Below, piece after piece: positions 1-6,341 of a stretch of 10,047 nucleotides of DNA. Source of the DNA: Pirellulales bacterium (GTDB taxonomy: Bacteria > Planctomycetota > Planctomycetia > Pirellulales > Thermoguttaceae); the NCBI GenBank assembly GCA_030607895.1, contig JAUWJC010000110.1, forward strand, positions 1 through 10,047, given 5' to 3'. The notes under the pieces were generated by a model. That model searched no databases, had not been told where the DNA came from, and was given only the letters and a program-made list of their open reading frames with translations. Position numbers and translations under genes: made by a program. The first letter of the stretch is position 1. Each line of letters starts with the position of its first letter.

Positions 1-188
1 CCGAATGCTGCGAACCGGCTGCCTGCGAGGCTGTCAAGCCGGCCGCCTGCGAGCCCGAATGCTGCGAGGCTGAGTGCTGCTGCAAGAAGCCCCGTTGCGG
101 CCTGTTGGCCGGGCTTCGTGCCCGGCTGGCCTGCTGCTGCTGCGATTGCTGCGAGCCCGAATGTTGCGAGCCCGCGTGCTGCAACTGA
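1..188 (+). CDS. Cysteine-rich CCEPECCE-type protein, 3' end (partial)
   Basis: The frame beginning at base 3 is open from the window edge to TGA at 186-188 and gives 61 residues, of which about 20 are Cys. The rest are mainly Glu, Pro, Ala, Lys and Arg. Cys occurs in pairs, a triplet and a quadruplet set in Glu/Pro contexts (PECCE, CCEPA, EPACCN), with one less Cys-rich stretch (GLLAGLRARLA). The start and any signal peptide lie outside the window. I do not recognise a named family. Similar Cys/Glu/Pro-rich proteins occur in planctomycetes, and metal binding or disulfide cross-linking is a plausible inference, not shown. The low-complexity codons (TGC, GAG, CCC) leave other frames open too; this frame is preferred because its composition is so strongly biased and it ends in a proper stop followed by hairpins. 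Confidence 0.6.
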   Translation, partial: ECCEPAACEAVKPAACEPECCEAECCCKKPRCGLLAGLRARLACCCCDCCEPECCEPACCN

Positions 189-196
189 GTTGCCTC

Positions 197-213
197 GTGG
201 GTGTGGCACCCAC
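197..213. repeat. Short perfect hairpin after the Cys-rich gene
   Basis: GTGGGTG (197-203) pairs with CACCCAC (207-213) around a TGG loop, 8 nt after the stop codon at 188. No T-run follows, so it is not a classical intrinsic terminator. It could protect the mRNA 3' end or be a small dispersed repeat. Confidence 0.45.
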
Positions 214-266
214 AGCGCAAATGACCTGATGGCTCCGAGAAAGAAGAGCTCGAAAGTCTCCTTTGC

Positions 267-307
267 AAAAAACAAGCGGCCCCTTGTCACGGCAAGCGGG
301 CCGCTTG
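267..307 (-). terminator. Rho-independent terminator for the membrane-protein operon, possibly bidirectional
   Basis: CAAGCGGCCC (273-282) is perfectly complementary to GGGCCGCTTG (298-307). CTTG (283-286) and CAAG (293-296) extend the stem with one bulged base (C297). Read on the minus strand, six T residues (the A-run at 267-272) follow the stem at once, the textbook layout for an intrinsic terminator. It lies about 250 nt past the stop of the 865-aa gene. Read on the plus strand the stem is followed only by a weak GTTTCTT, so termination of the Cys-rich gene here is possible but weaker. Confidence 0.75.
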
Positions 308-410
308 ACCGTTTCTTGGGAGGCTTCTGAACTCTACTCCTTACCGCTATTCAGCACGGCGTGGGCGTGTCGGGCCAGGTGGCCGCGAAGTGTCTCATCG
401 GTATCTCCTC

Positions 411-515
411 GGGGAAAATGACACTCGGTCCCAAGCTCTGCTTGGGACCGCACCATATTCCTGGCGACTGGTGGGTTCCCAAGCAGAGCTTGGGAACCAG
501 ATGATAACCTTCCCC
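411..515. repeat. Nested palindromic repeat element (REP/MITE-like), about 105 bp
   Basis: Two hairpins face each other. The first is GGTCCCAAGC-TCT-GCTTGGGACC (427-449) and the second is GGTTCCCAAGC-AGA-GCTTGGGAACC (474-498). Their 19-bp cores (429-447 and 477-495) are exact reverse complements, so they can also pair with each other. Further symmetry lies inside (CACCA 451-455 with TGGTG 469-473) and at the ends (GGGGAA 411-416 with TTCCCC 510-515). The whole unit can fold as one long stem or two short ones. The CCCAAGC-TCT-GCTTGGG core resembles an intergenic repeat I associate with planctomycetes and other environmental bacteria; that link is from memory. It sits in the 3' UTR of the minus-strand operon. 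Confidence 0.75.
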
Positions 516-556
516 AATACCCATAGCCGTCGGCGGGAGCAGACGGTTGCGTGGCC

Positions 557-3154
557 TCATGACCGTGGCGGCTTGGCGACGGGGCGGCCGGTCATGAATG
601 CGCGAATCAACTCGAACAGCAAATCGAACCTGGTTCGCATCTCGGCGTTCGGTTCAACCATCCAGTTGTAGCCCATGCCGGCGTCGTTGAACAAATAGCC
701 AAACCCGATCACCATCACCATTCCCTTATCATAATTGATCGTGGCGGCGACAGGCAAGTCATTTAACCGGGCGATCGGCTTTCCGCCGGTGATCTCGCAG
801 GCAGCCTCCCGCCGTGTGCCGGGCCAGTCGCCCACCACTTTGAGCGTGCCTTGCCGGGTCGTGGAGTGATTGACCCCTAAACCGAAGGGCCAAAGCAGAC
901 TGTTGGCCGTCGAGCCGTCGTTGTCGGGTGAATCGACGACCAGTAGCTTGCCGCCATCGGCCACGAACCGGACCAGCCGCTGGCGGAACTGCTTGCTTAC
1001 CGAGCGCGTTGGGCAAAGCACCACCAACGCGTCGCCGGACAGTGCATCGTTGCCCTTGCGTCGAGACGTGAGATACCCCAGCCGCGGAATCCACTGCTCG
1101 AAAAGTCCATAACCTTCGCCTTCGCCACGGATGAACGCACCGAGCGATTGGGGTACTTCCGACACGGTGCGGTCGATGACCACGTGCTCGAGCGGTCGGA
1201 CGTTCTCGGGCACGGGCATCGCCCGACCGTGGACCAAGGCGGCGGCTATCGACCCGGCGGTCCAGCCGAGCAGCCCGGCCGACAGAAGCGAAAGCCACGC
1301 GCCGTCGCGGTGCCGGATGAACCACTCGGCCACGATCAACATCACGGCGCCAACCAACACAAGCGGCGCAACCAGAAGCAGCCACAACCAGCGGTTATCC
1401 AGCGGGCCGCCGTGGTTGAGCCACTCGACCATATTGCGGAACAGTTCGGCCTTGCCGGGCTGGTAGACGCAGAAGTTCGAGAAAATGGTCGAGTCGGTGA
1501 ACGCCAGGACGCGTCCGGAGCCGTGTCGGGCGGCCCAAACCTGGACGAACGAGCCGTAGCGCATTTCCGGCCGGTACTCGGCCTGGGGGTGATAGTTCTC
1601 GGTATGATAGGCCGGCGGCAGGTTCCACATCCCGGGGGTCCGCACCACCGCCCGGCCGGGACTCGTGCCAGGGTCGATCGAACAGGAAACGGCAAAGTCC
1701 ATCCACGGCACGTGCTGCACGGCCGGATGCGGCACCGCCGGCCGGCGATAAAACTGTTCGTACGGCGTGCCGACGTGGAAGAGCAGATCGTCGCGGAAGG
1801 CGAAGCCGAACGTTCGGGCGATGTCGTTCAAATACGTGCCCGTCTTGAAGACGTTGGTATGATCGCCCACCAGAAGCAGTCCTCCGCCGCTACTGACAAA
1901 CCGGCCGACCGCCTCGACTTCCTCGCGGCTCCAACGCGCGGTGGGTGTTTTGACGATCAGCACGTCGCACTTACTCAGCGTCTCGTCGTCGATTGTGTCG
2001 GACTCCAACAGCCGCGACATCTGGAAGTACTGTCCGCAGAAATCGTACAGTGCGGCGTAGTTGTAGCTGGCCAATTCCCCGTACCAGTCGGTGGAATAGC
2101 GTCGGATGGTCGGCTCCCAGGTCGAGTGCCGTTCGACCACCATCACCCGACCCGCCTTGCGACTGCCGACCGGGTCCCATTGCACGACAAACGTAACGAG
2201 GCCAACGGCCAGGCAGGCCAAGGCGATTGCGGTGGGAAGGCCGAAAAAGGAACCAGGTTTAATTTGTGCGAAGCATCCTCCGGGCCGTTCCGGCAAATTA
2301 AACCTGGTCCCTTTTTCGAGGCGCACAAACCGCGCGGCCAGCAGCACCGGCCCAACCAAAAGCAGCACGTGGACCCAGACGCTGAGGAACTGGTCCATTG
2401 TGGTCGGCGGCACTGGAACGTCTGCGATTGTCGGCTCGGCACGGAGCGCCCGGTGTAGATAGAGCCCCAGTACGAGCATCAACCGGATCGGCAGCCAGGC
2501 CGCCACCAGCAGCGTTAGGGTCCGCGCGCAACCGAGCCACCAGGACCAGCGTCGATCGGGCGAAAGCCGGCTCCAGGCCGCCAGGCCGAGCATTGCCAGG
2601 CCGCCGACAAAAAAGCAAAGCGTGGCCGGGTCCAGCAGCAATTCCCAGGTCGCTCCCAGCCGGTGCAGTTCGCGCATCGAGTGGATGGCCACCGTGTCGT
2701 CAACGGTCGCCGCATCGGCACCTACCAATTTGGCAATCGCGCCGACAAGCCATGGCAACGGCCAGGGTAACTCGTGAGACCGGGCGGTTTGGACCGCGTA
2801 GGCCAGCATGGTCAGCGATTGGGCCAACAGCACAACACCGGCTGCCAGGGCGGTTCGGCCCAACGCCGTGAGCCATCGGCGTGGAACCGGCTCAAGCTCG
2901 ACGGCCAGGCCAACCGCTATCAACACCGGCCCGGCCTTGTACGGCAACGGCATGAACCACGCGACCGGCAGCAGCAACACCAGCGCCGCGCCAAGCTGGC
3001 GACGGTCCGGCAGCCGGTCGATCGTTCCCACCAGCGCCAGCGTACCCAACACGACCATGGCGACCCACGCCGGCCAGTTGGTCGGTTGGAAGTAACCCAA
3101 CCCCAAGAGCCACGATCCGGCCAATAGCGCCGTGCCGATCCAAACCCGGATCAT
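557..3154 (-). CDS. Polytopic membrane protein with two GATase1/DUF4350-like domains (865 aa)
   Basis: This is the second gene of the operon. Its ATG (3154-3152) overlaps the upstream stop as ATGA and is preceded by a strong AAGGAGGT site. About eight hydrophobic helices fill residues 1-275, a ninth lies at about 306-326, and a helix pair is at about 587-643. Residues about 336-585 form an amidotransferase-like Rossmann domain: VLIVKTPT (398-405), GGGLLLVGDHTN (423-434) and LAFTDSTIFSN (about 551-561), the last like the GD-N motif of DUF4350/GldG-type proteins. A second such domain follows the helix pair (ALVVLCPT near 705, GGKLLVVDSPDN near 731-743). I see no Cys-His-Glu triad, so binding rather than catalysis is likelier. 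Residues 280-304 are encoded by a palindromic repeat. It is a paralogue of its upstream neighbour. Membrane location is well supported; the function is unknown. Confidence 0.88.
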   Translation of the reverse strand: MIRVWIGTALLAGSWLLGLGYFQPTNWPAWVAMVVLGTLALVGTIDRLPDRRQLGAALVLLLPVAWFMPLPYKAGPVLIAVGLAVELEPVPRRWLTALGRTALAAGVVLLAQSLTMLAYAVQTARSHELPWPLPWLVGAIAKLVGADAATVDDTVAIHSMRELHRLGATWELLLDPATLCFFVGGLAMLGLAAWSRLSPDRRWSWWLGCARTLTLLVAAWLPIRLMLVLGLYLHRALRAEPTIADVPVPPTTMDQFLSVWVHVLLLVGPVLLAARFVRLEKGTRFNLPERPGGCFAQIKPGSFFGLPTAIALACLAVGLVTFVVQWDPVGSRKAGRVMVVERHSTWEPTIRRYSTDWYGELASYNYAALYDFCGQYFQMSRLLESDTIDDETLSKCDVLIVKTPTARWSREEVEAVGRFVSSGGGLLLVGDHTNVFKTGTYLNDIARTFGFAFRDDLLFHVGTPYEQFYRRPAVPHPAVQHVPWMDFAVSCSIDPGTSPGRAVVRTPGMWNLPPAYHTENYHPQAEYRPEMRYGSFVQVWAARHGSGRVLAFTDSTIFSNFCVYQPGKAELFRNMVEWLNHGGPLDNRWLWLLLVAPLVLVGAVMLIVAEWFIRHRDGAWLSLLSAGLLGWTAGSIAAALVHGRAMPVPENVRPLEHVVIDRTVSEVPQSLGAFIRGEGEGYGLFEQWIPRLGYLTSRRKGNDALSGDALVVLCPTRSVSKQFRQRLVRFVADGGKLLVVDSPDNDGSTANSLLWPFGLGVNHSTTRQGTLKVVGDWPGTRREAACEITGGKPIARLNDLPVAATINYDKGMVMVIGFGYLFNDAGMGYNWMVEPNAEMRTRFDLLFELIRAFMTGRPVAKPPRS
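2242..2318. mobile_element. In-frame palindromic insertion within the 865-aa gene
   Basis: Arms of 25 bp (2242-2266 and 2294-2318) are inverted repeats with one mismatch (A2251 opposite C2309) around a 27-nt loop. Read with the gene, the core from GAAAAAGGG to CCTTTTTC (2317 down to 2243) is exactly 75 nt, or 25 codons (residues 280-304, starting EKGTRFNL and ending KPGSFF), with no stop. The surrounding protein is hydrophobic helix, while the insert is polar and basic. A 4-bp AGGC flanks both sides (2238-2241, 2319-2322). It could be a target duplication, since 77+4=81 is also a multiple of three, but a 4-bp match may be chance. It resembles REP-type elements moved by Y1/RAYT transposases; none is in the window. 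Confidence 0.8.
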
Positions 3155-6144
3155 GGTGCCACCTCCTTGCCGGCCGAATCGGCCGATTTGCCGGCATCCT
3201 TGGGCTTCGGCGGCGGGGCCTTCTGCAGACCCGGTATCCCCAGCCCACGGAGCCTGGGCGCGGGACTTCTGGGTGTCGGATATCTTAGCGGCGGAGCCTC
3301 CGGGACCGTTTCTTTCGAGCCGGGCGGCGCTTCCGGGATTTTCTTGTCCTTGGCTTTGTCCTTGTCGGGTGGCCCGGCTTCGGGCACTTCGTCTGCCGAC
3401 GCCGGCGGAGACTCAGGAGCCTCCGGAACTTCTGTCTCCAAGGGCGGCGGCTTGGGTGGAATCCACTGGTCCCGATCGGTGATCCGGGAGAGCATCCACC
3501 GCCAGAATTGGGCATTCTCGTGCCGGCCCTCGAACGGCTCGCCGGCGGAGTTCTCGAGGTTCTTGTTCATCGCGAAGCACGTATCGCCGATCAGCACTAC
3601 CTTGCCGCGGCCCACGCGTCGGGCGACGATAATTGGCCGATTCTCCAGGCCGTAACAAAGCACCTCCGCCTCTTCGTCGCCACACTCGACCGGCCAGCCG
3701 GCGTGGAATATGACGTCGACCGTGTAGTCGGCCGAATCGACGTAGTCGGCCGCGTTGAGGTACGAACACCGGAAATGACCCATCGGCTCCGGCTCGAACG
3801 TCCGGCCGTTCGGCCCGACCGGCGACGGTGGAATATTCATCCCAAAATGGGCCAGAAGCAGATCGATGGCCGCCGTGTCTTCGGCCCCCACGGTCGAGAT
3901 CAGTATTCCGCCCGCTTTGACGAACTCGTCGACGGCATTCACTTCGCCGGCGGAAAACGGCCGCGCCGGCGCGATGGAGATCAGAATTCCCGCCCGCTCG
4001 ATTCGCTCCAACGAGACGTCGGGCGCCAGCAGTGGCAGGTAGCCGCCTCGCATCAGCGTCAGTGCCAGCCCGGCGATGCCGTCGTCCGACCAACCGATGC
4101 CGCTGTAGGCTTCCAAGTGCGAGGCGTCGATGTAGGCGATGTTGTAGGCGATGTTGTAGGCGATGTTGTAGGCGATGTTGTTGGCGATGTTGTTGGCGAT
4201 ATTGTTGGGTGATTTCTCCCGGCCGTCGGGCAACACGCGAGCGGCGTGGTGGCTGGTAGCCGTCGAGACGCTCAGAGAAAGAGCCAACAGCACGCAGGCC
4301 GCGGCAATTCGTTTCCCGTCCGGCCGCCACAACAATAGCCCCACCAGGCACAAGCAGGCCAGAAGGCCCGTCACTTGGCGCCACGTATTCTGCGGGCTGC
4401 CACGGCGGGAGGCCAGGTATCCCAGCAGCCGGCCGGTGAACTGGTAGGACGTTACGTTGCCCAGGTTGGTAAAACCGGCCGTATCGCCCAGCACCACGAC
4501 GGTCCCCTGGCCAAGCGGCTGTTCGGCTGCCAGCACCAGGTCGCCGAGCCGTTCGCCGGCGTCGTATTGGTAGACGCGGGTCATTACGGCGTCGCTTCCC
4601 GGATCGCTCCAGCCGCAAAGCCCGACCAACAGCGGCCGAGCCGGCCAACTCGTGCGGATCGACGAGCCGGCGACCATGCCGAACCGGCTCGGCCGGTTGC
4701 CCAAGCCCAAGGTGGCCGGGTGCGATAGGGCCGTCAGCGAGTGCTGCCAGTTGGGTGTCTCGGCGATTGCCACGTCGAAACGGACCGCCATGCCGGTCGG
4801 TTTCAGCACGTCGTTGAAATTGCTCCGCGACCGGCCTTCCCTGACAACCGGCTCTGCAACCACCAACAGCGAGCCGCCGCGTCGGACGAAATCCCAAACC
4901 CGATCCAGCCGCTCGGCCGGCCAGGGTTCGTCGGGATGCAATAAAACGAGCACGTCGGCGTCGGCCAGGTCCGCACGGGACAAGTCGGGCGAAATGACCA
5001 GCTCGCCGCCCAGGCTTTCCACAAACGGAGAGAGCATTCCGTACATGCCGGCCGATTGACGTCCGAAGCTGCCGTGCTCGGGCTTGTCCCAGTTCAGGTA
5101 GCCACGCTCGTAGGCAACGATCTTCTTGTCACTCAGGTCCGAGCTGTTCAGCGAAAGGACGATCAGCAAAGGCACGACGGCCGCCAGCACCATCTCCGAA
5201 AAAGGGGTCAGAACTATTTTTCTGGCAAACCGCGTGGGTCTTTCGATCGCTTTCCGAAAGAAAAATAGTTCTGACCCCTTTTTCGGTTGCCAGGCCGCCC
5301 AGCGGAACATCGCGCCGGCTATCAGCGTTTGAACGACTATTGCCAGAACCGGCACGTTCCACGGCAACAGCGTGCGAACCGCGTCGGCCAAGCGCCAGGC
5401 GGGCGGGGTGTACATCTCGGCGTCCGGCGGCGGTGCCACCTCGGGTAGCAAGGCGAGCAAGTCGGTCGAAAACGATAGCGCTATCAGATAAAGCAGTGCG
5501 CCGACGAAGAGCGCCACGGCCGCGAAGATTGCCCGACGCAACCGCGGTGCCGACGTGAAACGCAACCATCCGACAAACAGGGCGGCCATCATCACCAACA
5601 GGTCGATTCCGCCGAACGTTGCCCCAACCCGAAGCGGTTTGCCCGACACGCCGCCGGCCAATTGACCCAACATTCCACCGGCTGCGTCGGCGGCAAGCCA
5701 AACGGCCGGAATTGCCGTGTATGCGACCCGGTACACGCCGAACACAACGACGGCCATGGCGGCAGTGAGAAGCACCCGCCGCTCGATACCCGTTTCCGCC
5801 CGGGCCAAAAGCGACAGTACGACTGCGGCAGTCAACACGCCGTGGACCGGTCCGACGGGCAGCAGCACGAGCATGGCCATCATGGCGATGACAGCCAGGG
5901 CGAGCATCACGATTCGCTGCCACGGCGGCCGGACGGCCACAATTGCCACGGCCAGGGCGGTCCATGACAGGGCAAATTGCAGCGGCCCAGCCAACAGTCC
6001 GGCCGAACCGGCGGAAATCCACGCGGCAACCAGTCCGGCAAGCGCCCCAATCACCGACCCGAGCGACGGGCACACCACTCGGGAGCCGGCGTCGGCAGAC
6101 GACTGGTCGTTGGAAGAGTTGATTGTCGGGTCCGGTTCAGCCAT
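3151..6144 (-). CDS. Polytopic membrane protein with two GATase1/DUF4350-like domains and Pro-rich tail (997 aa)
   Basis: This is the first gene of the operon. I choose ATG at 6144 over an in-frame TTG at 6162 because the promoter predicts an RNA start near 6170; TTG would leave almost no leader. GGCGG (6153-6157) is a fair ribosome site. About eight helices span residues 25-285, with another just after an in-frame palindromic insert (about 287-316). A first Rossmann-like domain covers about 335-585 (VLVLLHPDEPW near 395, GGSLLVVAEPVV near 421, VVVLGDTAGFTN near 546). A helix pair lies at about 590-628, then an I-A-N/Y-N repeat (about 647-673). The second domain runs about 690-890 (ILISIAPARP near 718, GGILISTVGAED near 743, VVLIGDTCFAMN near 848). 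The last 100 residues are rich in Pro, Glu and Lys, with four (V/I)PEA motifs. Layout and sequence match the 865-aa neighbour, so the two arose by duplication. Function unknown. Confidence 0.87.
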   Translation of the reverse strand: MAEPDPTINSSNDQSSADAGSRVVCPSLGSVIGALAGLVAAWISAGSAGLLAGPLQFALSWTALAVAIVAVRPPWQRIVMLALAVIAMMAMLVLLPVGPVHGVLTAAVVLSLLARAETGIERRVLLTAAMAVVVFGVYRVAYTAIPAVWLAADAAGGMLGQLAGGVSGKPLRVGATFGGIDLLVMMAALFVGWLRFTSAPRLRRAIFAAVALFVGALLYLIALSFSTDLLALLPEVAPPPDAEMYTPPAWRLADAVRTLLPWNVPVLAIVVQTLIAGAMFRWAAWQPKKGSELFFFRKAIERPTRFARKIVLTPFSEMVLAAVVPLLIVLSLNSSDLSDKKIVAYERGYLNWDKPEHGSFGRQSAGMYGMLSPFVESLGGELVISPDLSRADLADADVLVLLHPDEPWPAERLDRVWDFVRRGGSLLVVAEPVVREGRSRSNFNDVLKPTGMAVRFDVAIAETPNWQHSLTALSHPATLGLGNRPSRFGMVAGSSIRTSWPARPLLVGLCGWSDPGSDAVMTRVYQYDAGERLGDLVLAAEQPLGQGTVVVLGDTAGFTNLGNVTSYQFTGRLLGYLASRRGSPQNTWRQVTGLLACLCLVGLLLWRPDGKRIAAACVLLALSLSVSTATSHHAARVLPDGREKSPNNIANNIANNIAYNIAYNIAYNIAYIDASHLEAYSGIGWSDDGIAGLALTLMRGGYLPLLAPDVSLERIERAGILISIAPARPFSAGEVNAVDEFVKAGGILISTVGAEDTAAIDLLLAHFGMNIPPSPVGPNGRTFEPEPMGHFRCSYLNAADYVDSADYTVDVIFHAGWPVECGDEEAEVLCYGLENRPIIVARRVGRGKVVLIGDTCFAMNKNLENSAGEPFEGRHENAQFWRWMLSRITDRDQWIPPKPPPLETEVPEAPESPPASADEVPEAGPPDKDKAKDKKIPEAPPGSKETVPEAPPLRYPTPRSPAPRLRGLGIPGLQKAPPPKPKDAGKSADSAGKEVAP
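3161..3168 (-). promoter_or_regulatory. Strong Shine-Dalgarno site for the 865-aa gene
   Basis: The minus strand reads AAGGAGGT followed by 6 nt and then ATG. The site lies inside the last codons of the upstream gene, whose TGA overlaps the ATG. This fixes the start and indicates translational coupling, so the two proteins are probably made in a set ratio. Confidence 0.8.
4131..4206. repeat. 12-bp tandem repeat inside the 997-aa gene
   Basis: Six tandem 12-bp units (GTTGTAGGCGAT or GTTGTTGGCGAT, with degenerate end units) run across 4131-4206. On the coding strand they give a repeated four-residue unit, Ile-Ala-Tyr-Asn or Ile-Ala-Asn-Asn. The period is a multiple of three, so slippage would change the length of the peptide without breaking the frame. 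The repeat lies just after the central helix pair, at the entry to the second Rossmann-like domain, where it probably forms a variable linker. Confidence 0.9.
5196..5286. mobile_element. In-frame palindromic insertion within the 997-aa gene
   Basis: Two 28-bp arms (5196-5223 and 5259-5286) form a perfect inverted repeat around a 35-nt loop. Each arm contains GAAAAAGGGGTCAGAAC. Read with the gene, the element gives about 30 codons (residues about 287-316, beginning PKKGSELFFF and ending VLTPFS) without a stop. The GAAAAAG-to-CTTTTTC core (5198-5284) is 87 nt, a multiple of three. No clear target duplication is seen. It belongs to a different but related family from the element at 2242-2318. 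It interrupts the loop between two membrane helices and is probably a REP/MITE-type repeat tolerated as protein. Confidence 0.82.
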
Positions 6145-6176
6145 TGTTCGTCCGCCGGGCAATTGCGAATCCGTGC

Positions 6177-6205
6177 AGTATGGCGGCGGTTACAAATTAC
6201 GTCAA
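6177..6205 (-). promoter_or_regulatory. Sigma-70-like promoter for the membrane-protein operon
   Basis: The minus strand reads TTGACG (plus positions 6200-6205), exactly 17 nt, then CATACT (6177-6182). This matches TTGACA-N17-TATAAT at 5 of 6 and 4 of 6 bases. Transcription would start near 6170, leaving about 25 nt before the ATG at 6144. The -35 box lies inside one arm of the inverted repeat at 6200-6230. Confidence 0.6.
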
Positions 6206-6230
6206 GAATGACTTGTCTTGATTCTTGACG
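6200..6230. promoter_or_regulatory. Perfect 10-bp inverted repeat, candidate operator
   Basis: CGTCAAGAAT (6200-6209) and ATTCTTGACG (6221-6230) are exact reverse complements separated by 11 nt, giving about two helical turns between half-site centres. One arm contains the -35 box of the operon promoter, so a dimeric regulator bound here would compete with or contact RNA polymerase. The binding protein is unknown. Confidence 0.55.
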
Positions 6231-6268
6231 CGCAGGCGTTCTCGCCAAGCAGAACACTCAGACCCCAC

Positions 6269-6297
6269 TTGCGGCGTGCTGCGAGCCCGGTTATGTT
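6269..6297 (+). promoter_or_regulatory. Weak candidate promoter for the DUF2442-isomerase unit
   Basis: TTGCGG (6269-6274), 17 nt, then TATGTT (6292-6297). It matches the sigma-70 consensus at 3 of 6 and 4 of 6 positions and lies 45 nt before the chosen start at 6342. The spacing is right but the boxes are weak. Confidence 0.3.
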
Positions 6298-6341
6298 ACC
6301 AGAAGTGTAAGCTGGGTATGATGTCGAGATTGAGGGATGGC

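Larger units (their letters stand above)
189..556. other. Gene-free interval between convergent genes
   Basis: This 368-bp stretch lies between the end of the Cys-rich gene and the end of the minus-strand operon. I see no credible gene. Its content is a 7-bp hairpin at 197-213, a strong terminator at 267-307 and a large nested palindrome at 411-515. The short open frames crossing the palindrome translate it into repeats and are not credible proteins. Confidence 0.7.

Noticed and set aside
351..671. Short open frames on both strands over the palindrome (peptides such as LVPKLCLGT)
   Set aside because: They translate the repeat itself and overlap the end of the 865-aa gene; no ribosome site or conserved domain.
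1148..2458. 436-codon open frame on the plus strand opposite the 865-aa gene
   Set aside because: It is antisense to a gene with clear membrane helices and domain motifs. Its product is rich in Arg, Gly, Pro and His with no recognisable domain, as expected from a high-GC shadow frame.
3225..3290. Possible third palindromic insert in the 997-aa gene (Pro/Arg stretch TPRSPAPRLRGLGIP)
   Set aside because: Only short imperfect inverted matches are present, and the stretch fits the general Pro-rich tail.
4131..4206. CRISPR-like array
   Set aside because: The units are 12 bp, directly adjacent, without spacers, and lie in a coding frame.
3413..4897. 494-codon minus-strand frame inside the 997-aa gene
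   Set aside because: It is the other reading frame of the same strand, is Arg/Gly-rich and lacks domains; its Gln-His repeats are the 12-bp tandem repeat read out of frame.
6145..6162. TTG start at 6162 giving a 1003-aa protein
   Set aside because: It lies about 8 nt from the predicted RNA start and has no ribosome site; ATG at 6144 has a leader and GGCGG upstream.
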